Below, one piece after another: positions 30,172 through 38,683 of a stretch of 64,000 bases of DNA. The first letter of the stretch is position 1. Every line of letters begins with the position of its first letter. The notes beneath the pieces were generated by a model. It was not told the DNA's origin, did no database searches, and was given only the letters and a program-made list of their open reading frames with translations. Source of the DNA: Haloechinothrix aidingensis (GTDB lineage: Bacteria; Actinomycetota; Actinomycetes; Mycobacteriales; Pseudonocardiaceae); NCBI RefSeq assembly GCF_013450155.1, contig NZ_JACCKD010000004.1, positions 1-64,000 of the forward strand. The letters run 5' to 3'. The position numbers were made by a program, and so were the translations under genes.

Positions 30172-31140
30172 ATGGCCGACCGGCCCGCGTACGGAACCCC
30201 CGGCGACGACTCGACACGCCACGAGCACATCCCGCTGGACGGCACGGCGGACCCGGGCGTTCCGGTGGATCTGGACATCGGCATCGAGTCCGGCCGCGTG
30301 ACGCTCGTCCTCGACGGCCCGGCAGGCACCGTGGGGACCGCAGGCGGCACGCGAGGTGTCGACGTCTCGGTCCGGCACGAACCGGGCGCGCATGCGCCAT
30401 GGGCGCGGGGCATGGCCGGCATGCTGAACTGGGTCGGTGAGCAGGTCGGCGAGCAGCTGGGGTACGAGCTGCGCGGCTCGCCTGCCGAGGCGGTCGCCGC
30501 CACCCGGATCGAGCGGGCGGGCGACCGTGTCGTCGTACGGGCCTCGCCTCACCTGCCGTTACGGCACATCCCGCTGGACGTCACGGTGCACGCGCCCGAA
30601 GGGGCACGGCTCCGGCTGCACGGCGGGTCGGCGCCGCTGACCGTCGACGGAACGCTCGGTAGCGCCGACATCGTCACGGGGTCGGGCGACGTCTCGCTCG
30701 GCCGCCTCGTCGCAGGCGGATCGGTACGGACCGGCTCGGGCGACGTGACTCTCGAGTCGGCCGGCGGCACGGTCGAGCTCCGCACCGGAAGCGGGGCTGT
30801 GCTGGCGTCCAGCCTGACCACCCCGGCGACCGTCGCGACAGGAAGCGGCGCGGTCCGTGTCGGCCGCCTCGACGGCGACGTGCTGCTGCGCAGCGGGAGC
30901 GGCGACCTCACGGTCGGTGACGCGGGCTCCGGTGAGGTCGAGATCCACACGGGATCGGGGGACATCCGGGCCGGCGTGCGGCGCGGCTGCGTCGCCGAGG
31001 TGGATCTCTCGTCGGGCACCGGAACCGTCTCCAGCGACCTGGAAGTCTCGGCTACCGAGCCCACCGGGGACGTTCCGCTGCGGATCCGGGCACGCGCCCG
31101 TGCCGGATCCGTGTCGGTCGGCGCCGCACCGGCACGGTGA
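30172..31140 (+). CDS. DUF4097-type beta-repeat protein
   Basis: A 322-residue protein. After a polar N-terminus with an amphipathic segment, it is built from short repeats centred on GSG or TGSG every 18-20 residues (VTGSGDVSLG, RTGSGDVTLE, RTGSGAVLA, ATGSGAVRVG, RSGSGDLTVG, HTGSGDIRAG, SSGTGTVSSD). These predict a right-handed beta-helix as in DUF4097/DUF2807 proteins. No signal peptide or membrane helix is evident, so it is probably cytoplasmic. It starts five bases after the ribbon-helix-helix gene and is almost certainly co-transcribed. Function unknown. Confidence 0.85.
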   Translation: MADRPAYGTPGDDSTRHEHIPLDGTADPGVPVDLDIGIESGRVTLVLDGPAGTVGTAGGTRGVDVSVRHEPGAHAPWARGMAGMLNWVGEQVGEQLGYELRGSPAEAVAATRIERAGDRVVVRASPHLPLRHIPLDVTVHAPEGARLRLHGGSAPLTVDGTLGSADIVTGSGDVSLGRLVAGGSVRTGSGDVTLESAGGTVELRTGSGAVLASSLTTPATVATGSGAVRVGRLDGDVLLRSGSGDLTVGDAGSGEVEIHTGSGDIRAGVRRGCVAEVDLSSGTGTVSSDLEVSATEPTGDVPLRIRARARAGSVSVGAAPAR

Positions 31141-31160
31141 CCGCATGCGGGCCGGTCACC
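31136..31160. terminator. hairpin embedding both stop codons of a convergent pair
   Basis: GGTGACC (31136-31142) pairs perfectly with GGTCACC (31154-31160) around an 11-base loop. The TGA in the left arm is the stop of the DUF4097 gene; the TCA in the right arm is the stop of the minus-strand gene. A second small stem, CCGGTC and GACCGG, overlaps it. Confidence 0.5.
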
Positions 31161-32373
31161 CCGACCGGCGCAGCGCAGGAGCCAGATCACCACGATCATC
31201 CACGCGCACGTCGTCGAGCCCGAGCCAGCCTGCCATGGTCGTCAGCTCCGCGGCCAGCTCCCCGGCCACTCGCCCGTGATCGACGCCGTCCTCCGCGAAA
31301 GCCCCCCGCACCAGCAGGGTTCCCGACGCGCGGTCGGCCTTGAGGTCCACCCTGGCGACCAGCCGACCATCCAGCAGGAACGGGAAAACATAGTAGCCGT
31401 ACCTCCGCCGCTGCCGGGGCACGTAGATCTCGATGCGGTAGTGAAACCCGAACACGCGCTGCGCGCGCTCCCTGTTCCAGACCAGCGGGTCGAAGGGGCA
31501 CAACAGGGCCCGCCCGGGGACCGTTCGCGGCACCCGCGCCTGGGTGTGCAGGTACGCCTGCTCCCGCCACCCGCGCACGGTGACCGGTTCGAGTACGCCT
31601 TCCTCGACGAGCTCGGCGACGGCCGCCTTGCTCATGCCCGGACGGAGCCGGTAGTAGTCCCGCAGGTCGGGCTCGGTTCCGATGCCGTGAGCACGTGCCG
31701 CACGGGTGACCAGCTCCCGCGCAGCCGCTTCCCTGCCGGGCTCCGGCGCGTTGAGCACCTCGTCCGGAAGCACCCGCTCCGGCAGGTCGTAGCGGCGCTC
31801 GAAGCCGTTCCTGGTGGCCGTGGTGAGCTCGCCTACCGCGAACAGCCACTCGCACACGCGCTTGACCTCGGAACGGTTCCACCAGCCGCCCTTCGGCCGG
31901 GAGCCGTCGGCGCCGAGCTCGCGCTCCAACCTGCCGGCCCCGACCGGCCCCAGGTCCTTCACCGCCGCCCGCACCTCGTCGGCGAGTCCCGGAGCGTTGT
32001 TGGCGACGGATCCCGGGTCGTCGAGGTAGCGGCGTTGCAGATCGCGCATCCGGAACCGCAGGAGCGACCAGTCCCGCACGGGAATCAGGCTCGCCTCGTG
32101 TGCCCAGTACTCGACGAGCAGCCGGGGTTTCCGGGCGCTGTGCGACCAGGCGGCATCGTCGACGAGCTCGGGCGGGTACGGCCCCAGGCGCGCGAACAGC
32201 GGCGCGTAGTGCGCGCGTACCGCGACATTGACCGAGTCGAGCTGCAGCAGCTGGATACGGGACAGGACGGAGCGCAGGTTCCGGCGGGTCGGCGTGCCGC
32301 GTGGCCGCCGGTCCGCGAGCCCCTGCGCGGCCAGCGCGACGCGTCGCGCCGCGGCGCTGGAGATCGTTCGCAT
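31156..32373 (-). CDS. YcaQ/AlkX-type winged-helix DNA glycosylase
   Basis: A 405-residue HTH_42-superfamily protein. The family's catalytic Q-x-D motif is readable as QLLQLDSVNV, corresponding to the QxD of the YcaQ/AlkX branch that unhooks interstrand crosslinks, rather than the QxQ of antibiotic-resistance AlkZ enzymes. Other signatures: HYAPLFARLG, LLVEYWAHEASLIPV and FHYRIEIYVPRQRRRYGYYVFPFLLDGRLVARVD near the C-terminus. I chose the ATG at 32373 (MRTISSAAAR) over upstream starts that run into the divergent GNAT promoter. Activity on crosslinks is inferred from the family. Confidence 0.82.
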   Translation of the reverse strand: MRTISSAAARRVALAAQGLADRRPRGTPTRRNLRSVLSRIQLLQLDSVNVAVRAHYAPLFARLGPYPPELVDDAAWSHSARKPRLLVEYWAHEASLIPVRDWSLLRFRMRDLQRRYLDDPGSVANNAPGLADEVRAAVKDLGPVGAGRLERELGADGSRPKGGWWNRSEVKRVCEWLFAVGELTTATRNGFERRYDLPERVLPDEVLNAPEPGREAAARELVTRAARAHGIGTEPDLRDYYRLRPGMSKAAVAELVEEGVLEPVTVRGWREQAYLHTQARVPRTVPGRALLCPFDPLVWNRERAQRVFGFHYRIEIYVPRQRRRYGYYVFPFLLDGRLVARVDLKADRASGTLLVRGAFAEDGVDHGRVAGELAAELTTMAGWLGLDDVRVDDRGDLAPALRRSG

Positions 32374-32426
32374 GGCGGGTATGGTGCCATCGCCCGCCGA
32401 CATCCGACCGCGAGCACCGGGCGCGA

Positions 32427-32432
32427 TAGGTT
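32427..32432 (+). promoter_or_regulatory. -10 element placed for a leaderless GNAT transcript
   Basis: TAGGTT lies exactly six bases before the ATG at 32439, with no ribosome site, the same geometry as at argA. Confidence 0.55.
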
Positions 32433-32438
32433 GCGGGC

Positions 32439-32996
32439 ATGGCCCGTCCCGACGTTCACCTGGCACGCACCGACGACGCGGGCGAGATCGCCCGGATACA
32501 GCGCGACACCTGGCGCATCGCGTACGGCGAGATCATCGGTGCGGACGCGCTCGCCTCCCTGGACTCCGAGGAGGTGGAGGGCCACTGGCGGGAGGCGATC
32601 GAGCATCCGGAGACCGATGTGTTCATCGCGACCGAAGGCACGTTCACCGTGGGCTTCGTCGTGTCCGGACAGGCACCGCACGAGGACCTGGCCGACCCCG
32701 AAGGGCGGCTGCCGGACGACGCCGGGCAGTTCGGGCTCATCGCCACGACACTCGTCGAGCCCCGCTGGCAGCGCCGCGGGCACGGCGGGCGGCTGATCGC
32801 AGCCGCCGCACGTGCGCTGCGCTCGCGGGGTGCCGACAGTGGCGTCACCTGGGTAGCCGAGTCCGACTCGGCCACGCTGAGCTTCTTCCGCAGCATCAAG
32901 TGGAACCCGGACGGGCTGGTGCGCACATTGGACACCGGGGAACGCACGGTACGGGAGATGCGCCTGACAGGAACACTCGACCTGCGGGTGTCCTGA
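32439..32996 (+). CDS. GNAT-family N-acetyltransferase
   Basis: A 185-residue acetyltransferase of the RimI type. Opening VHLARTDDAGEIARIQRDTWR is a typical GNAT alpha-1 region; the acetyl-CoA loop is LVEPRWQRRGHGGRLIAAAA (R-x2-G-x-G). VAESDSATLSFFRSIKWNPDG is the usual late motif in which an aromatic pair follows a residue switch. Substrate unknown. Divergent from the YcaQ gene and convergent with the next one. Confidence 0.88.
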   Translation: MARPDVHLARTDDAGEIARIQRDTWRIAYGEIIGADALASLDSEEVEGHWREAIEHPETDVFIATEGTFTVGFVVSGQAPHEDLADPEGRLPDDAGQFGLIATTLVEPRWQRRGHGGRLIAAAARALRSRGADSGVTWVAESDSATLSFFRSIKWNPDGLVRTLDTGERTVREMRLTGTLDLRVS

Positions 32997-33025
32997 ATGG
33001 CGCGGACGGCTCCCTGACGTCGTGC

Positions 33026-33478
33026 CTACCGGGAGCGTTCCTCCAGCTCGATCGCGCGGCGCATCGTCTCCCTGGCTCTCCGGCGGTCGCCGGCGACGTC
33101 GTAGGCGTAGGCGAGGCGGTACCAGCGGCGCCAGTCCTCCGGATCGGACTCCAGCTCGACCCGGCGCTGCTGGAACCAGCCGTCCGCGGCATCGCGATCC
33201 ACCCGCCCGCTCGGCCTGCGTGGCAGCTCGGAGGTATCGGGCAACGCACCTTCGGCCCGCAGCGTGCGCGCCAGCCGCTGGATCCGCAGGCCGGAACGCC
33301 ACGTGCCGACCACGACCCAGATGCCGAGCAGTGGCAGCAGCGCGACCCCGATGCCGAGCAGCACGGCCGCGGTCTCCCCGGTGCGCAGCAGCTCCACAGC
33401 GCGACCGGCGAGCAGCACGATGTAGAGCCCCATGGCCGCGGTGAGCACCACGGCCATGACCAGGTTCGTGTTCCGCAC
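33026..33478 (-). CDS. small membrane protein with C-terminal TPR-like helices
   Basis: A 150-residue protein with two membrane helices at the N-terminus (LVMAVVLTAAMGLYIVLLAG and AAVLLGIGVALLPLLGIWVVVG) and a soluble tail ending in DPEDWRRWYRLAYAYDVAGDRR and RARETMRRAIELEE, which reads as a single tetratricopeptide-like helix pair. It follows dapB by 11 bp, like Rv2772c after dapB in M. tuberculosis. Function unknown. Confidence 0.8.
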   Translation of the reverse strand: MRNTNLVMAVVLTAAMGLYIVLLAGRAVELLRTGETAAVLLGIGVALLPLLGIWVVVGTWRSGLRIQRLARTLRAEGALPDTSELPRRPSGRVDRDAADGWFQQRRVELESDPEDWRRWYRLAYAYDVAGDRRRARETMRRAIELEERSR

Positions 33479-33489
33479 CCGCCGTGCCC

Positions 33490-34254
<765 letters not shown>

Positions 34255-34305
34255 TCATCGGGCAGGCCGTCGCGGCGAGCATACGCACCGACCACGGCCG
34301 GCGCG

Positions 34306-34352
34306 CGCGGTACGGTCCCCGGCCATCGACAACGACCGGGGACCGTACCGCG
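34306..34352 (-). terminator. strong pnp terminator: perfect 17-bp hairpin
   Basis: CGCGGTACGGTCCCCGG and its exact complement CCGGGGACCGTACCGCG with a 13-base loop. It lies 50 bp after the pnp stop on the minus strand and upstream of dapB, so it most likely ends the rpsO-pnp transcript. Confidence 0.75.
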
Positions 34353-34358
34353 ACAGCG

Positions 34359-34391
34359 CCCGTTCCGGGCCCGTTCCAGGCCCGTTCCGGA
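34359..34391. repeat. three tandem 11-bp repeats
   Basis: CCCGTTCCGGG, CCCGTTCCAGG and CCCGTTCCGGA follow one another without gaps between the pnp stop and its terminator hairpin. Role unknown; the length is close to one helical turn. Confidence 0.6.
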
Positions 34392-34401
34392 CAAGCCGGA
34401 G

Positions 34402-36627
34402 CTAGCTGGAGCTCTCGGCCTCATCCTCTTCGTTCACGACCACCAGGCTGATCTTGCCGCGCTGGTCGATGTCGGCGATCTCCACCCGGATCTTGTCACC
34501 GACGTTGACCACGTCCTCGACCTTGTCGATGCGCTTGCCGTTACCCAGCTTCGAGATGTGCACCAGGCCGTCCCTGCCGGGAAGCAGCGAGACGAACGCA
34601 CCGAACGCCGCGGTCTTGACCACGGTCCCGAGGAACCGCTCACCGACCTTGGGCAGCTGCGGGTTCGCGATCTCGTTGATCTTGTTGATCGCCGCCTCGG
34701 CGGACGGGCCGTCGGTGGCGCCGACATAGATCGTGCCGTCGTCCTCGATCGAGATCTCTGCGCCGGTCTCCTCGGTGATGGTATTGATCATCTTGCCCTT
34801 CGGGCCGATGACCTCACCGATCTTGTCGACGGGAACGGTCACCTGGGACACGCGCGGGGCGTGCGGGCTCATCTCGTCGGGCTCGGCGATCGCCTCGGTG
34901 ACGACATCCAGGATCGTCAGCCGGGCGTCCTTGGCCTGGTTCAGCGCGGAGACCAGCACGTCCGAGGGGATCCCGTCGAGCTTGGTGTCCAGCTGCAGCG
35001 CCGTGATCACGTCCTTGGTTCCCGCGACCTTGAAGTCCATGTCCCCGAAGGCGTCCTCGGCACCGAGAATGTCGGTCAGCGCGACGTAGCGGCGCTCGGA
35101 CTTGCCCTCGTCGTTGACGACCTCGTCGCTGACCAGGCCCATCGCGATACCCGCGACCGGTGCCTTGAGCGGTACACCCGCGTTGAGCAGGCCCATCGTC
35201 GAGGCACACACCGAGCCCATCGACGTGGAGCCGTTGGAGCCCAGCGCCTCGGACACCTGGCGGATCGCGTAGGGGAACTCGTCACGCTTGGGCAGCACCG
35301 GCACCAGCGCCCGCTCGGCGAGCATGCCGTGCCCGATCTCGCGGCGCTTGGGCGTACCGACTCGACCGGTCTCCCCCGTGGAGAAGGGAGGCATGTTGTA
35401 GTGGTGCATGTACCGCTTGCTCGTGTCCGGCGACAGCGTGTCCAGGGACTGCTCCAAGCGGAGCATGTTCAGCGTGGTGATCCCCAGGATCTGGGTCTCC
35501 CCCCGCTCGAACAGCGCCGAACCGTGCGCGCGCGGCACCACGCCGACCTCGGCGGAAAGCGAACGGATGTCGGTGAGGCCGCGGCCGTCGATCCGTACCT
35601 GGTCACGCAGGATGCGCTGGCGGATGAGGTGCTTGGTCAGCCCGCGGAAGGCCTCGCTGGCCTCCTTGTCGCGGCCCTCGAAGGCCTCACCCTCACCGAC
35701 GCCGACCTTGGCGAGCACGTCGGCCTTGATGGCCTCGGTGCGCTCGTCCCTGGCCTGCTTGCCCTCGGTGGCCAGCGCGCTGTCCAGCTCATCGGTCGCC
35801 AGCGCGGCGACCGCCTCGTAGATGTCGGGCTGGTAGGCGGGAAACAGCGGGTACTCGTCGGTCGCCGGCGTCACGGCCGCGGCGTCGGCCAGCCGCTGCT
35901 GTGCCTCACACAGCGAGCGGACGAACGGCTTGGCGGCCGTCAGGCCCGCGGCGACGGTGTGCTCGTCCGGGCCGGTAGCGCCTTCGGCGATCAGATCGAG
36001 GGTGTTCTCCGTGCCCTCGGCCTCCACCATCATGATCGCGACGTCGTCCTCGACGAGCCGGCCGGCGACGACCATGTTGAAGGTCGCCCGCTCGAGCTGC
36101 TCCCATGTCGGGAAGGCCACCCACTGGCCGTCGATCAACGCGACCCGCACGCTACCGACGGGGCCGGAGAACGGCAGCCCGCCGAGCTGGGTGGATGCGG
36201 AGGCGGCGTTGATGGCCAGCACGTCGTAGGGGTCGCTGGGATGCAGGCTCTGCACCGTGATCACGACCTGGACCTCGTTGCGCAGGCCGTCGGCGAACGA
36301 CGGGCGCAGCGGCCGGTCGATCAGCCGGCACGTCAGGATGGCGTCGGTGGACGGGCGGCCCTCCCTGCGGAAGAACGCGCCCGGGATCCGCCCGACCGAG
36401 TACATCCGCTCCTCGACATCCACCGTCAGCGGGAAGAAGTCCAGTTGTTCCTTCGGCTGCTTCGACGCCGTCGTGGCGGACAGCAGCATGGTCTCGTCGT
36501 CCAGGTAGGCGACGACCGAGCCGGCTGCCAGCTTGGCCATCCGTCCCGTCTCGAAACGGACGGTCCGGGTGCCGAACTTCCCGTTGTCGATGACGGCTTC
36601 CGTCTCGTGTACAACGGATTCAGTCAT
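34402..36627 (-). CDS. pnp: polynucleotide phosphorylase
   Basis: Phosphorolytic 3'-to-5' exoribonuclease of the mRNA decay machinery. From the ATG at 36627 it has 741 residues: two RNase PH domains (first around [20 protein letters not shown] and [25 protein letters not shown]; second around [19 protein letters not shown] and [20 protein letters not shown]), then a KH domain ([20 protein letters not shown]) and an S1 domain ([18 protein letters not shown]). The GGAGA site overlaps a leader hairpin. Upstream in-frame codons to 36810 are leader. It follows rpsO as in most bacteria. Confidence 0.97.
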   Translation of the reverse strand: MTESVVHETEAVIDNGKFGTRTVRFETGRMAKLAAGSVVAYLDDETMLLSATTASKQPKEQLDFFPLTVDVEERMYSVGRIPGAFFRREGRPSTDAILTCRLIDRPLRPSFADGLRNEVQVVITVQSLHPSDPYDVLAINAASASTQLGGLPFSGPVGSVRVALIDGQWVAFPTWEQLERATFNMVVAGRLVEDDVAIMMVEAEGTENTLDLIAEGATGPDEHTVAAGLTAAKPFVRSLCEAQQRLADAAAVTPATDEYPLFPAYQPDIYEAVAALATDELDSALATEGKQARDERTEAIKADVLAKVGVGEGEAFEGRDKEASEAFRGLTKHLIRQRILRDQVRIDGRGLTDIRSLSAEVGVVPRAHGSALFERGETQILGITTLNMLRLEQSLDTLSPDTSKRYMHHYNMPPFSTGETGRVGTPKRREIGHGMLAERALVPVLPKRDEFPYAIRQVSEALGSNGSTSMGSVCASTMGLLNAGVPLKAPVAGIAMGLVSDEVVNDEGKSERRYVALTDILGAEDAFGDMDFKVAGTKDVITALQLDTKLDGIPSDVLVSALNQAKDARLTILDVVTEAIAEPDEMSPHAPRVSQVTVPVDKIGEVIGPKGKMINTITEETGAEISIEDDGTIYVGATDGPSAEAAINKINEIANPQLPKVGERFLGTVVKTAAFGAFVSLLPGRDGLVHISKLGNGKRIDKVEDVVNVGDKIRVEIADIDQRGKISLVVVNEEDEAESSS

Positions 36628-36640
36628 GTATGCGTATCTC

Positions 36641-36655
36641 CTCGTCAACGACGAG
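36641..36655 (-). promoter_or_regulatory. hairpin overlapping the pnp ribosome site
   Basis: On the minus strand CTCGTC-GTT-GACGAG forms a 6-bp stem whose 3' arm runs into the GAGGAG ribosome site of pnp (14-20 bases before the ATG). It could limit translation initiation. pnp is autoregulated through its leader in enterobacteria. Confidence 0.45.
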
Positions 36656-36665
36656 CAGCGCTGAT

Positions 36666-36686
36666 ACCCCACCTCCCTGGTGGGGT
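36666..36686 (-). promoter_or_regulatory. second pnp leader hairpin
   Basis: ACCCCACC and GGTGGGGT form a perfect 8-bp stem around five bases, 39 bp upstream of the pnp start. A possible processing or stabilising element. The rest of the ~320-bp gap to rpsO (36687-36878) is non-coding and contains short repeats of GCTGCTCGAC. Confidence 0.45.
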
Positions 36687-36878
36687 CGCGCCCGAGAGAC
36701 GAAGCCGGCCATCGATCGAAGTCTCCGGGCTGGTCTCTGCTCGACCCTGCTGGTCGCTGCTCGACTGTTCGTCCCTGCTTGTGGACCAAGCTCATGTTCC
36801 CGGAAACCACTACCGAGGACCGGCGAATGCGCTCTCTCGCGCGTTCCAGCCCTGCTCTGTGTGTTAGTTACCAGTGGT

Positions 36879-36939
36879 GTGCGGGGGAGCTGTCCCCGTA
36901 CGGGCCCGTCGGGCGCCGCGCGGACCGGCTCCCCCGCAC
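36879..36939 (-). terminator. rpsO terminator hairpin
   Basis: GTGCGGGGGAGC (36879-36890) pairs perfectly with GCTCCCCCGCAC (36928-36939), loop of 37 bases. It begins eight bases after the rpsO stop. It may also act as a processing site between rpsO and pnp. Confidence 0.55.
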
Positions 36940-36946
36940 CACTATC

Positions 36947-37216
36947 TCATCGCCGAAGGCCGAGACGCTGGATCAGCGTCCGGTACCGCGCGATATCCAC
37001 CTTCTTGAGGTAGTCCAGCAGCCGCCGGCGACGGCCGACCAGCAGCAGGAGACCCCGTCGAGAGTGGTGGTCGTGCTTGTGCTCCTTGAGGTGCTCGGTG
37101 AGACCGACGATGCGTGTCGTCAGCAGAGCGACCTGAGCTTCCGGAGAACCCGTGTCCGAGTCGTGCAACCCGTACTCGGCCAGGACGTCCTTCTTCTTCT
37201 GGGTGGACAGCGCCAC
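36947..37216 (-). CDS. rpsO: 30S ribosomal protein S15
   Basis: Binds the central domain of 16S rRNA. The 89-residue product begins [21 protein letters not shown], contains [43 protein letters not shown] and [21 protein letters not shown], all invariant for S15. GTG start with an AAGGAGTA site. Located upstream of pnp, the usual order. Confidence 0.98.
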   Translation of the reverse strand: MALSTQKKKDVLAEYGLHDSDTGSPEAQVALLTTRIVGLTEHLKEHKHDHHSRRGLLLLVGRRRRLLDYLKKVDIARYRTLIQRLGLRR

Positions 37217-37247
37217 TCGTATACTCCTTGCTCGTTACGTACCGTGC

Positions 37248-37267
37248 GTCCGCGGCGCACCGCGGAC
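37248..37267 (-). promoter_or_regulatory. rpsO leader hairpin
   Basis: GTCCGCGG and CCGCGGAC form a perfect 8-bp stem with a four-base loop, about 30 bases upstream of rpsO. S15 represses its own mRNA via leader structures in several phyla, so this is a candidate site. The 232-bp leader region has a TACGCT at 37381-37386 that could be the -10. Confidence 0.4.
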
Positions 37268-37448
37268 CTGGCTTCGCCTCCGGCGACCCGCCGAGCGGGG
37301 CCGCGGGCACACGCGCCGCGGACTCCGCCCAAGTCGCCGCGGGTCACGCCGTCACGGACTACAGCATGACCCGAATGTCCAGCGTAGCAGGTCCGGCGGC
37401 GACAGCGTCGCGGCGCGTGGCCGGGCGACGGCCCGCGCAGGCGACGGC

Positions 37449-37979
37449 TCACGTTCCCGCGAGCGCGAACCGTTCCAGCACCGTGTACCGCGGACCGTCC
37501 GGCCTCCGGTCACTGCGCATCAGCACGAGCTCACCGGCGACCCAGCCGGGCCCGTGATACCCGGCGAGCAGGCGGCGCCAGTCCTCGGCCAGCGCGGCGG
37601 CGTCCGCCCCTTTCCAGCGGGCCAGCGTGAGGTGCGCGTGGAACCGGCGGTTGCGCTCGCCGGTGCCGGCACGCACGGCGATCGCACGCAACCGCGCACG
37701 ATCACCGGTCACCCCGGTCCACAGCACTCCGGGGAACGTACCGGCCCCCTCCAGCCGCAGCCGCGGCGCGGCGTGCCCGGCGAGCCGCTCGTGCAGCCAC
37801 TCGGTACGCCGGTCCGGATCGTCCTGGCCGTAGAACGCGACCGTGAGGTGCCACAGCGCCGGATCCACCCACCGCAGGCCGCCCCGGTCGCCGCGCGCCC
37901 CCGGGCGGTGCCTGGCCAGCTCGCGCGCCAGCGACTCGGTGACCGGCTGGGGTGGCACGAAGGCGGCGAACAGGCGCAT
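37449..37979 (-). CDS. thpR: RNA 2',3'-cyclic phosphodiesterase (2H family)
   Basis: A 176-residue 2H-phosphoesterase. Opening MRLFAAFVPPQPVTESLARE is typical; both H-x-T catalytic motifs are present (WHLTVAFYG and FHAHLTLARW). Family members hydrolyse RNA 2',3'-cyclic phosphates and were first known as 2'-5' RNA ligases. It begins three bases after the HTH regulator's stop and is thus co-transcribed with it. Downstream is rpsO. Confidence 0.92.
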   Translation of the reverse strand: MRLFAAFVPPQPVTESLARELARHRPGARGDRGGLRWVDPALWHLTVAFYGQDDPDRRTEWLHERLAGHAAPRLRLEGAGTFPGVLWTGVTGDRARLRAIAVRAGTGERNRRFHAHLTLARWKGADAAALAEDWRRLLAGYHGPGWVAGELVLMRSDRRPDGPRYTVLERFALAGT

Positions 37980-37982
37980 GGC

Positions 37983-38462
37983 TCACACGCTCGTCGCGGC
38001 CCTGCGCAGGATGTCGGCTACCGCGGGGAACTCCTCACCCAACCTCTCGGCGGCCTCGACGAGGTCCTCGCCGTCGGTGATGTCGCGCAGTACCGCGAGC
38101 AACGTCGACTCCTCGAGCCCGCGCTGCACCGGTAGGTCGTCACGGCCCACTCTGGGGTTGGAGACCCGCACGTCCTCCATCGCCTCGATCATCGCCTCGC
38201 GTACCCCGGAGGCCACCTCGGGGGTCAGGATCTTGCGCTCCAGCATGATCAGCCGCGCCAGCACGGCCGGGTTGCCGATCTTCGCGCGGCGACCGCTCAT
38301 GACCTGGCTGAGCATGGGTGCGCTGATCCCGAGGACATCGGCGAGGTGGGACTGCGAGACATCGAACGCGACAACCAGCCGCCGTACCCGGTCCCCCAGC
38401 GGCTCGCCGTACCACTGGCGCTGTAGCTCGATGTTCTTCTGGATGATGTTGGATTCCTCCAC
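37983..38462 (-). CDS. helix-turn-helix DNA-binding regulator
   Basis: A 159-residue protein. The helix-turn-helix near residues 25-70 reads LGDRVRRLVVAFDVSQSHLA, then DVLGISAPMLSQVMSGRRAKI. The C-terminal half is helical with LEESTLLAVLRDITDGEDLV and AERLGEEFPAVADILRRA. I placed the start at the GTG at 38462 (MEESNIIQKN), with GGAGAGG upstream; the frame extends to 38660 without conservation. Between ribF and thpR. Target unknown; an XRE-like fold is likely. Confidence 0.8.
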   Translation of the reverse strand: MEESNIIQKNIELQRQWYGEPLGDRVRRLVVAFDVSQSHLADVLGISAPMLSQVMSGRRAKIGNPAVLARLIMLERKILTPEVASGVREAMIEAMEDVRVSNPRVGRDDLPVQRGLEESTLLAVLRDITDGEDLVEAAERLGEEFPAVADILRRAATSV

Positions 38463-38683
38463 CGTGGCCTCTCCCCTGGTATCCGTCACCACACACGTGG
38501 CGCGGCCGCTACACGACCCGACGACCCGTACCCCGCGACGAACGGCACCGTGCCGGTCCAGGTCGAGGTCGCGGTTCCACGTCCACACGTGCCGCCGTAG
38601 GGCATCGTGCCAGGCATTCGCGCGTACGCGCGCCGAACGGGCGAATCCGCCCGCATACATACCCCCATCGCGTACCCCGTGTC

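Noticed and set aside
33009-33036. Terminator between the GNAT gene and the small membrane protein gene
   Set aside because: GCTCCC/GGGAGC with a 16-base loop is too short to support.
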